Virus record (IMG/VR): IMGVR_UViG_3300031774_000028
Location: 1-49,899 of that record
Origin: a virus
DNA length: 49,899 nucleotides
Strand: one strand, 5' to 3'
The position numbers and the translations under genes were made by a program. How positions within the stretch are numbered: position 1 is the first letter of the stretch; the number at the start of each line of letters is the position of its first letter. The notes under the pieces were generated by a model. That model was given only the letters and a program-made list of their open reading frames with translations, was not told the DNA's origin and ran no database searches. Positions 37,935 to 45,072 of this stretch are shown here, piece after piece.

Positions 37935-39098
37935 ATGATGAACATACAAGATATAGTTGCACGGACAACTAAAAGTTTAATATTTGAAGAGCCCTTTTAC
38001 GGGCTTTTTTTAATTGGTATAAATAAACAATACAGTGATAAAATACCTACAGCAGGTGTTAGTAAACACGGTATTGGCATGCAGTTAACAATCAATCCTG
38101 ATTTTTACTTAAACTTAAGTGAAGATCATAGGTATGGTTTGGTAAAGCATGAGCTATTACACATTGCATTTGGGCACTTAGTAATGAGAGATCTATATTC
38201 TAATCATAAGTTATTTAACATAGCTGCTGATTTAGAGATCAACCAGTACATACTGGAAAGTAAATTACCTGAAGGTGGTTTATTACTCTCAAGTTTTCCT
38301 GAATTAAATCTTCCTACTAAAGCAGGAACAAAAGAATATTATAAACTTTTGGAACAAGCGCAGCAAGATGGGAGTTCTCCTTCATTAGATAATCTAATGG
38401 ATGAAATGAATGGTGAATCACAATATTGTCATGGTACATGGAATGAATTTGATGATTTATCTGAAGCAGATAAAAAGCTTGTACAAAAACAGGTTGATCA
38501 TCAGCTTAAGGAAGCAACACAAGAAACTCTTAAAAAGCAAGGTAGTGTGCCAGGAGAGTTAGCAGAACTAATTCACAAGTTAATGCATGTTGAACCTGCA
38601 AAGTTTAATTGGAAAGCTTACTTAAGAAGGTTTGTTGGTAATTCAAGTATAGTTTACACTAGAAAAATGAGACGTAAGTATAATAAACGTTATTCTGAGA
38701 ATCCAGGTTTAAAGATAAAGTTTAAGAATCACATACTTGTTGGTGTTGATACATCAGGATCTGTAAATACAGAAGAACTAAAAGAATTCTTCTCTGAGTT
38801 AGCACATATGCATAAAACTGGTCATAAGATTACAGTTGCACAGTGTGATACACAGCTTAAAAGTGTAAAAGAATTCAATCCTAAAAAAGATTGGGAAATA
38901 CATGGTCGTGGTGGAACAAGCTTCCAACCAGTAATTGATCACTATAATGAAAAGAAAGGAGTTTATACAGCTCTTATATATTTAACAGACGGTGAAGCAT
39001 ATTCTCCTGATGACTGTCCAAAAAATACCCTATGGGTACATAGCAGTATATCAGAGATAAATGATGAATTACCAGGACAAAAGATAAAACTAAATTAA
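37935..39098 (+). CDS. VWA-domain metallopeptidase-like protein (DUF2201-like)
   Basis: This is a 387-residue protein. A zinc-peptidase-like site, HELLHIAFGH, at residues 71-80 (HExxH with a further His) is followed by a helical, acidic middle, and a VWA domain starts at about 265 with the MIDAS motif VGVDTSGSVNTEEL (DxSxS) and later YLTDGEA (about 350). This two-part build is known from the DUF2201 proteins (putative metallopeptidase plus VWA-like) encoded with MoxR AAA+ ATPases. The next gene is exactly such an ATPase, 15 bp away. The pair probably acts as a chaperone or peptidase on some protein complex. M1 or M2 may be the start. Confidence 0.82.
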   Translation: MMNIQDIVARTTKSLIFEEPFYGLFLIGINKQYSDKIPTAGVSKHGIGMQLTINPDFYLNLSEDHRYGLVKHELLHIAFGHLVMRDLYSNHKLFNIAADLEINQYILESKLPEGGLLLSSFPELNLPTKAGTKEYYKLLEQAQQDGSSPSLDNLMDEMNGESQYCHGTWNEFDDLSEADKKLVQKQVDHQLKEATQETLKKQGSVPGELAELIHKLMHVEPAKFNWKAYLRRFVGNSSIVYTRKMRRKYNKRYSENPGLKIKFKNHILVGVDTSGSVNTEELKEFFSELAHMHKTGHKITVAQCDTQLKSVKEFNPKKDWEIHGRGGTSFQPVIDHYNEKKGVYTALIYLTDGEAYSPDDCPKNTLWVHSSISEINDELPGQKIKLN

Positions 39099-39113
39099 AT
39101 TAAAAAAGTAAAA

Positions 39114-40382
39114 ATGGGTCAAGTAAATTTAAATGCTACAGAACTAAAAGGATTTGTAAACCACATAATCACAAACAACAGATTCTTACAAAAAGAAGGT
39201 AAGCAATCTGTATCTGTTGAGGTTGTTGGTGAATCAGGTATTGGTAAAACGTCAACCATTGTTGAACTAGCTAAAGAGAATGATTTAAACTTTGTTAAGT
39301 TAAACTTAGCACAGATAGAAGAGCTAGGTGACTTAGTAGGTTTCCCAGTTAGACAATTCCAAATGTATAAAGAGACAAAAGTTTCAGAAAATAAAAATGA
39401 CATATCTTATACTGCTGCACAAAGAGCTGCTGCATCATCATCTCTGGCAAAGATGCCTCAAGCAAAAACCAAAAAAGTTGGTTTATGGGTTGATGAACTT
39501 GCTGTACAAGAGTATCTAAAAAATGGATACAAAATGACTGGTAAGAACAGAATGTCTTATTGTCCACCAGAGTGGATTGCTGATAAAAAATCAGGTGGTA
39601 TCTTATTACTAGATGACTGGAACCGTGCTGATGTACGTTTTATTCAAGCTTGTATGGAATTGATTGACAGACAGTCTTATATTTCATGGACACTACCACA
39701 GGATTGGCATATTATATTAACAGCTAACCCGGATAACGGAGATTATATGGTTAACAGTGTAGATAGTGCACAGAAGACTAGATATGTAACCGCAAATCTT
39801 AAGTTTGATGTTAATGTATGGGCTCAATGGGCAGAAGAAGCAGGTGTAGATTCTAGATGTATTAACTTTTTGTTATTGAATCCTGAGTTAGTAACTCAAG
39901 AAACAAATGCAAGATCTATTACTACATTCTTTAATGCTATATCAAGTTTTGATAATTTTGAAGATAACCTCAGCATGATTCAAATGATTGGTGAGGGTAG
40001 TGTAGGTGATGCTTTTGCATCAATGTTCACAACCTTCATTAATAATAAACTTGATAAGCTTGTAACACCAAAAGATTTGTTGACACATGATAATCAGCAA
40101 TATATTTTAGGTGAACTTAGAAGTTGTATTGGTAAGGATGATAATTACCGTGCTGATATAGCATCTACATTAGCTACACGTTTAGCAAATTATGCTGTTG
40201 TGTATTCTAAAGAAAATACCGTAAGTCAAAAGAATACAGATAGACTAAAGACACTATGTACTGAAGACTATTTTACTAATGACTTAAAATATTTGATTGT
40301 AAGATCAATATTTAGTGGTAATAAACAAAAGTTCAATAAATTAATGATGATCCCTGAGATTGTTAAAATGACAATGAAATAA
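39114..40382 (+). CDS. MoxR-type AAA+ ATPase
   Basis: This is a 422-residue protein. Walker A is at residues 38-46 (GESGIGKTS), with NLAQIEELGDLVGFP just after, and Walker B at about 160 (GGILLLDDWNRADV). Sensor 1 is at about 201 (ILTANPDNGDYMV) and an Arg-finger region at DSAQKTRYVTANL. The order and the 'DDWNRA' box fit MoxR/AAA_5 ATPases, which remodel proteins together with VWA-domain partners. The preceding gene encodes the VWA partner; two paralogous unknown proteins follow with overlaps or 1-bp gaps. The TTAAAAAAGTAAAA leader suggests strong translation. Its substrate is unknown. Confidence 0.83.
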   Translation: MGQVNLNATELKGFVNHIITNNRFLQKEGKQSVSVEVVGESGIGKTSTIVELAKENDLNFVKLNLAQIEELGDLVGFPVRQFQMYKETKVSENKNDISYTAAQRAAASSSLAKMPQAKTKKVGLWVDELAVQEYLKNGYKMTGKNRMSYCPPEWIADKKSGGILLLDDWNRADVRFIQACMELIDRQSYISWTLPQDWHIILTANPDNGDYMVNSVDSAQKTRYVTANLKFDVNVWAQWAEEAGVDSRCINFLLLNPELVTQETNARSITTFFNAISSFDNFEDNLSMIQMIGEGSVGDAFASMFTTFINNKLDKLVTPKDLLTHDNQQYILGELRSCIGKDDNYRADIASTLATRLANYAVVYSKENTVSQKNTDRLKTLCTEDYFTNDLKYLIVRSIFSGNKQKFNKLMMIPEIVKMTMK

Positions 40383-40383
40383 A

Positions 40384-41421
40384 ATGGCAAATAAATCAGT
40401 ATATCAAGATTTTGATACTGATGCTTTAAATTACTTTGCATTGGAGAGTGACACCGTTTATGGTGTCCTCTCTAATACAGACTGTAATAAAGTATTATGT
40501 ACTCAAGATCAAACAACATATGAAAAAATACACAGTATATTAACGGTCCCCACAGAAGATGACCAAACTTTTAGAACCAAAAAGAAAGCTTTTATACTAC
40601 CTAAGTGTAATGTATCACAAGATAGATTAAAGGCTGCTCTTAAAGAGCACGGTATAACTGTTACAAATGATTATGAATTAGCAGATCTTATAATTGGGCA
40701 TGAGGATATTTCTACTCATACATTACAGAATGCGGAAAATATCCCGTCTACTATAATGATGAATAAGATATGGAATTATGAAACTACAATGGGAGATGCA
40801 ACAAAAACAGGTGTCCTAAAAAAAGTCTCAGATTCTGGTTTAGAATGTATTATTACACCTAAGATTACAGACAATGTAAGATATTATGATATAGATATAA
40901 ATGATAGTCTATATGATACCTGGATGCTTACTGGTATGGCTATAAACTTGGCTCATATAATTGATACCACACATGTTAGTGTTATTGATCCTGAGACTGT
41001 GTTACATGCATCTGCTACTAAAATGACTCTTGATGAAGGTCTGTTTAATGATTTAAAAGCGCAATTAAAGGCTTATGGTGATGATAAGGCCTTAGCTCTT
41101 AAAATTGTTCCTACTATAGATTATAAAAAAAATTATCATTTATTATGGCAATTTTCACAAGACTGTAGTAGTATAACATATGCAGATAACAGAGATAAAG
41201 ATCTACAGTATTGGTTAAAAGAATCTGGATTTCTTGATTTTGAAAGAAAGAGTGCTCAGGACATGATACTTTGGTTAGAAGAGAGAGAATTGTTATGTAA
41301 AACAAGTTTCAGATATTTAGAACCTATAGTAAGAAAAGAAATAAGCATTCATAACAGGGATCTTTATACTTTTAAAGTAGCTGTAAAAAAAGAATATCAA
41401 AAATATTTAAAAAATGACTAA
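40384..41421 (+). CDS. MoxR-VWA cassette partner protein A (paralog of the next gene)
   Basis: This 345-residue protein is not recognised as a known family. It starts one base after the MoxR stop. Residues 68-115 (FILPKCNVSQDRLKAALKEH ... ADLIIG) and 235-255 (ALALKIVPTIDYKKNYHLL) align without gaps with residues 72-117 and 265-288 of the next protein, so the two are paralogs. The first block looks like a small alpha/beta unit, and the second like a helical (HEAT-like) repeat. There are no catalytic motifs. Context suggests an adaptor or substrate of the MoxR-VWA pair. The end overlaps the next gene by 8 bp. Confidence 0.6.
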   Translation: MANKSVYQDFDTDALNYFALESDTVYGVLSNTDCNKVLCTQDQTTYEKIHSILTVPTEDDQTFRTKKKAFILPKCNVSQDRLKAALKEHGITVTNDYELADLIIGHEDISTHTLQNAENIPSTIMMNKIWNYETTMGDATKTGVLKKVSDSGLECIITPKITDNVRYYDIDINDSLYDTWMLTGMAINLAHIIDTTHVSVIDPETVLHASATKMTLDEGLFNDLKAQLKAYGDDKALALKIVPTIDYKKNYHLLWQFSQDCSSITYADNRDKDLQYWLKESGFLDFERKSAQDMILWLEERELLCKTSFRYLEPIVRKEISIHNRDLYTFKVAVKKEYQKYLKND

Positions 41422-42580
41422 AAAAATATATAATTTTAATTTAAAGAGAGATGATGTTACAGTCAACAAAAACGTTGAACTAACATCTGGAGCATTTGAT
41501 ATAGAACTAACAGATGAACTGTATGTTGGTAGTAGTGATAACTATCATTTATCAGGTGATGATCTTGCAAATTTTGGGTTACATAACATAGTTACTGGTA
41601 AACAGCAACCATCTGTTATTAGCTTACAAGATGTAAAGATTTATAGATATCCTAAATTAAACTTACCAAGACAAAAGTTTGATTTGTTAAAGGAAAGGTT
41701 TGATTGTAAAATTACTAGGAATAGTGATAAGGCAGACATACATGTAGTGTCATATAAGTTTTTAGAATCTTTATTCACATACAATTGGTATAGTAATAAA
41801 TTTTTAGATTACAGAGACTTCGTTAGAGTTTGTATTATAGCAAAAGAGAAAGGTATGTTTACTGATGGAGCTCTTAATCAGCTTAGAGAAAAACTATCTG
41901 GAATGGATCAAAACTCTATTGTTGCTTTTAATCAACACTACTATAATAGTAGTAATAATGTTCAGTTATGGAGAGACCAATTTCTTAAGATTACAGAACC
42001 TTTTCATGAAGCAGCAAATCTAGGATCTAGAGTAGTTATGATTGAAAAAGGTAAAGTTAAAGATTATGATAGAGTTGTTAATTCTGTAGCTACTGTTGTA
42101 TTTGATACTGCAATAACTGAAATAATTGATGAAGATTTAGCAATTATTGAAGATGATCAATACGGTACCATAGAACAGATGATTACAAGTAATGATATAG
42201 AAAATAGAACATTGGCTCTTGAAATGCTAGCTAATTCTAATATAGAAAAATCATTTAATGTAGTATCTAGTTTGTATTGGTGGCACTATGATTGGATGAA
42301 AGCTACTAATAATTGGAATACAGTAAATGTAAAAGCTATGAGGTCACGGTTAAAATCATATGAAGGTGGTCATGATACTAATAATGTTTATTCTTATAAT
42401 AGATACATCATGGCTTTGACAGAAGATAGAAAATTAACTAAATTTGCTGTTGACAATACCAGATCTTTATTTCTCAATAAATGCTTAAATGCAATGGTAG
42501 GACCAGGAGCTGAAGTATTTAAAGTTGATTTAGAACATCTTGTATTAAAGGAAAAATATAATAACTCAATTAATGAATAG
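41414..42580 (+). CDS. MoxR-VWA cassette partner protein B (paralog of previous gene)
   Basis: This 388-residue protein contains the shared blocks at 72-117 (YRYPKLNLPRQKFDLLKERF ... KADIHVV) and 265-288 (TLALEMLANSNIEKSFNVV, preceded by MITSNDIEN). The second block resembles a HEAT-like helix pair often seen in Bacteroidetes phage proteins (M...D.EN..LA.E.L). Between them is a helical region (FVRVCIIAKEKGMFTDGALN). It overlaps the upstream gene by 8 bp and the next nuclease gene by 8 bp, so all are in one chain. The role is unknown; tandem duplication next to MoxR suggests a hetero-complex. Confidence 0.6.
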   Translation: MTKKIYNFNLKRDDVTVNKNVELTSGAFDIELTDELYVGSSDNYHLSGDDLANFGLHNIVTGKQQPSVISLQDVKIYRYPKLNLPRQKFDLLKERFDCKITRNSDKADIHVVSYKFLESLFTYNWYSNKFLDYRDFVRVCIIAKEKGMFTDGALNQLREKLSGMDQNSIVAFNQHYYNSSNNVQLWRDQFLKITEPFHEAANLGSRVVMIEKGKVKDYDRVVNSVATVVFDTAITEIIDEDLAIIEDDQYGTIEQMITSNDIENRTLALEMLANSNIEKSFNVVSSLYWWHYDWMKATNNWNTVNVKAMRSRLKSYEGGHDTNNVYSYNRYIMALTEDRKLTKFAVDNTRSLFLNKCLNAMVGPGAEVFKVDLEHLVLKEKYNNSINE

Positions 42581-43571
42581 AAACATTGAAAAAGAAGAGC
42601 AGTTTTACTCAAATGATAAATTTAAGTTTAGCTACTCTTCTTTAAATAAACTTTTATTTTCACCATCCTTATTTTATAAGGACTATATTTTAAATGACCG
42701 TGAGGTTAGAACAGATAAACATTTAGTAGAAGGCAAGCTTGTACATTGTTTGGTGTTTGAACCTGAAAACGTTGAGAACAAGTTTAGTATTGTACCTGGT
42801 AAAGCACCATCAGATAGTGTTAGAAAGGTTTTAAAGAACATGTCTTTATATACTGATGCAGAAAAGTTATTTGATGTCCCATCTGAAATAGTATTGGATT
42901 CACTCAAAGAAATGAATTTGTATCAGTCTCTAAAAACAGATGAGCAACGTATTGTTAAGATTATAAAAGATGAGTTTGAACCTTATTGGGAATTCTTATC
43001 TAACAAAAACGTTGATGTTGTAGATCAAGATACTTTATTAAAGTGTACAGAGCAGGCAGAGTTTATTAAAAGTAACAGTGATGTTATGGCAATATTTGAA
43101 GAAGTTTCAACAGACTTTGATTTAGACCCAATAGAAACTCATGCAGAAAAATATCTGAGTTGTACATTATCTAAAATGCCTTTTGGTTTGCATGGTTACA
43201 TAGATTACTATAAAGTTAATCATGATGAGAAGCTTATAACTATATGTGATCTTAAAACTACAGGTAAAACAATAGCTGACTTTAATGATACAGTAGAGTT
43301 TTATAACTACTGGCTTCAAGCTGCTATTTATTGTAAACTTGTTTATGAAGATATAAGTAAATCAATTGATAATGTAGATGAGTATAAGATTGAGTTTAAG
43401 TTTGTTGTTATAGATAAATATAACCAAGTTTATACTTTTGAAGTTACAGATGCTACACTTAATAAATGGGCGCAAGCTTTTAGTAATGTAATTAAGGCTG
43501 CAGAATACCATTATAATGAAAGAAATTATAGCTTACCTTATAATTTCTTAATTGAAAAAGTTAGATTATAG
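42573..43571 (+). CDS. PD-(D/E)XK exonuclease (RecB/ExoVIII-like)
   Basis: This is a 332-residue protein. The nuclease core is PFGLHGYIDYYKVNHDEKLI, TICDLKTTGKTIADF (about 205-235): G-x-x-D ... D-x-K-T, followed by the conserved helix YNYWLQAAIYCKLVYE. The N-terminal half has FSYSSLNKLLFSPSLFYKDY and EGKLVHCLVFEP, the S-x-l ... G-x-l-x-H pattern of this nuclease class (YqaJ/ExoVIII/AddB-like). It probably resects DNA ends for the Sak4-like annealing protein. It starts inside the end of the paralog gene by 8 bp. It is the second nuclease of this class in the window (the other at 17700). Confidence 0.78.
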   Translation: MNRNIEKEEQFYSNDKFKFSYSSLNKLLFSPSLFYKDYILNDREVRTDKHLVEGKLVHCLVFEPENVENKFSIVPGKAPSDSVRKVLKNMSLYTDAEKLFDVPSEIVLDSLKEMNLYQSLKTDEQRIVKIIKDEFEPYWEFLSNKNVDVVDQDTLLKCTEQAEFIKSNSDVMAIFEEVSTDFDLDPIETHAEKYLSCTLSKMPFGLHGYIDYYKVNHDEKLITICDLKTTGKTIADFNDTVEFYNYWLQAAIYCKLVYEDISKSIDNVDEYKIEFKFVVIDKYNQVYTFEVTDATLNKWAQAFSNVIKAAEYHYNERNYSLPYNFLIEKVRL

Positions 43572-43572
43572 T

Positions 43573-44148
43573 ATGGGTATTGTGTATACAGATTATTTTC
43601 AGAAGAGTAGGGTCTTTCTTTATCCTTTATTGGATTTAAAGAAAGGATTGGCATACGTTCCAAAGCAAACTTATATAGCTATGGATAATGTGCACTCTTT
43701 TGATGATTACAAATTTCTTTGTGAATACAAAGTTAAAATGTGTGATTCATTTGATAAGTTCTGTAAAAGATACATAAGAAACCATCCTAAATTTGATGAG
43801 TATATAGACCTGGGAGATAATAAACATTTATTTGTTTTTGATTTCTCAGGCTATAAAAGTGACTTTAACAAATTTCTAAAAGGAAAATATTCTCAATTTA
43901 GTTTAAACTCTAAGGTAATAATTATAGATTTCTTTAGTGATTCTAAATCTTCAGACTTTGTTGAAGCATTTTTATCACCAGAAGGATTTCATGAATTTTA
44001 TGCTGATGAGCTAGATGTTGAAGTAGAACTTTTAGAAGATGTGTTTGAATTATGCAGCCCGCCAGACTTGATAAAAGAAACAGTTATTAATAAAAATGGT
44101 GCATTTCTTTCTTTATTAAAAGAATGTAATGTATATTTGCCTAAATAA
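43573..44148 (+). CDS. Hypothetical protein
   Basis: This 191-residue protein is counted from MGIVYTDYFQKSRVFLYPLL at 43573, directly after the nuclease stop; the frame open from 43552 overlaps that gene. It contains KFCKRYIRNHPKFDEYIDLG and FVFDFSGYKSDFNKFLKGKY, followed by VIIIDFFSDSKSSDFVEAFL, and looks alpha/beta. No metal or nucleotide site is clear. It is in the chain with the nuclease and followed by a 138-aa gene and a terminator. Function unknown. Confidence 0.5.
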   Translation: MGIVYTDYFQKSRVFLYPLLDLKKGLAYVPKQTYIAMDNVHSFDDYKFLCEYKVKMCDSFDKFCKRYIRNHPKFDEYIDLGDNKHLFVFDFSGYKSDFNKFLKGKYSQFSLNSKVIIIDFFSDSKSSDFVEAFLSPEGFHEFYADELDVEVELLEDVFELCSPPDLIKETVINKNGAFLSLLKECNVYLPK

Positions 44149-44160
44149 AAAAAAATCAAT

Positions 44161-44577
44161 ATGTCAAAAATTGGACAAAATATGATGTTAGTAAGTTCTA
44201 GTTTTAGAAATGCTAAATCATTTACAATGATTCCAGTCAGTAATGACTCACCTTATACAGAAGCTATGTTTGACCCTACGTCAGGCATTTTAGCAGTCAT
44301 CAGTAAAGTGATGAAACAATCCTATCATATGGTTCCTAAGTTAGATGATGATGGTCAACCTATGAGACTTAAGACACCTAATAAGCAAACAGGTAAAACA
44401 CATAAAGAAGAAAGAAGATTAGTGGATACTTTTTCTGAATTTTATTTATCAGATAAAAAAGACATTGAAGACTTTATTAATATATTTGCAATCAATGCAT
44501 CTTCTTATGATTACAAACAATTTTTTGTAGATATTGAAGAAACAAAAGTTTCTAAAATTATCATGCCTGGTCAATAA
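44161..44577 (+). CDS. Conserved hypothetical protein
   Basis: This 138-residue protein begins MSKIGQNMMLVSSSFRNAKS, then FTMIPVSNDSPYTEAMFDPT and GILAVISKVMKQSYHMVPKL; it has a charged loop (NKQTGKTHKEERRLVDTFSE) and ends with a beta-like section. It is the last gene before a terminator, so the transcript from the MoxR cassette and nuclease probably ends here. The A-rich leader (AAAAAAAATCAATATG) supports the start. No family is named. Confidence 0.55.
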   Translation: MSKIGQNMMLVSSSFRNAKSFTMIPVSNDSPYTEAMFDPTSGILAVISKVMKQSYHMVPKLDDDGQPMRLKTPNKQTGKTHKEERRLVDTFSEFYLSDKKDIEDFINIFAINASSYDYKQFFVDIEETKVSKIIMPGQ

Positions 44578-44610
44578 GTAGCCTATTCTATTTATTAAAT
44601 AATGTAAAGG

Positions 44611-44635
44611 AGCCCATTAATTTGGGCTTTTTTTT
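44611..44635 (+). terminator. Rho-independent terminator
   Basis: AGCCCA and TGGGCT form a 6-bp stem with a six-base loop (TTAATT), followed by eight T. It lies 34 bp after the stop at 44577. Confidence 0.85.
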
Positions 44636-44651
44636 GCTCTAATATATTTAT

Positions 44652-44984
44652 ATGGCTAAATTAACAGATGAAGAAATAATGGATGTAAACATCCTATTTG
44701 CTATGACTAAGTGCATAGGTGAACTTGCACATGGGTTACAGTATATACATACACAACAAGTTAAACAGAAGATTAAACAAGTAATCAAGACTGTTGACTT
44801 ATATGAAAGAGAGATTGATAAAAAGTTAGAGCGTGAGGGATCTCCTGAAGCAGTAGAAAGCATCTATGATAGTATTATGGATTTAATATTAGAAGCTAAA
44901 GTAGTAGCACTTAAAAATTATAAAGATGGAAACACTGTTACAAATGAAAGAGAGATTAATGACTCTAGCTCTAAAAAAGCATAA
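44652..44984 (+). CDS. Hypothetical helical protein
   Basis: This 110-residue protein is almost entirely helical (MAKLTDEEIMDVNILFAMTK, CIGELAHGLQYIHTQQVKQK, SIYDSIMDLILEAKVVALKN) with a polar end (NEREINDSSSKKA). It follows a terminator by 16 bp, so a promoter may overlap the terminator region; none is clear. The end overlaps a small Fis-type HTH gene by 59 bp in another frame. Unknown function. Confidence 0.52.
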   Translation: MAKLTDEEIMDVNILFAMTKCIGELAHGLQYIHTQQVKQKIKQVIKTVDLYEREIDKKLEREGSPEAVESIYDSIMDLILEAKVVALKNYKDGNTVTNEREINDSSSKKA

Positions 44985-45072
44985 AACTGTAAGAAGTGCA
45001 GCTAAAGCTTTAGGTATTAATGAAAGAACTCTACATACATTTAAAGATAAACTTAAAGAAGAAAAAGAATGA
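44926..45072 (+). CDS. 48-aa Fis-type HTH protein
   Basis: The frame encodes METLLQMKERLMTLALKKHK, then TVRSAAKALGINERTLHTFK and DKLKEEKE. This matches the C-terminal DNA-binding part of Fis/NtrC proteins (L..AL....n...AA..LGI..rTL..k). It overlaps the upstream gene by 59 bp and the polymerase start by four bases (ATGA). It has no other domain, so it would be a minimal DNA-binding peptide, possibly acting as a dimer in regulating or organising DNA. Good Fis pattern despite the small size. Confidence 0.62.
   Translation: METLLQMKERLMTLALKKHKTVRSAAKALGINERTLHTFKDKLKEEKE

Noticed and set aside
39119-39567. Minus-strand frames opposite the MoxR gene
   Set aside because: They are antisense to a clearly coding AAA+ domain and lack start context.
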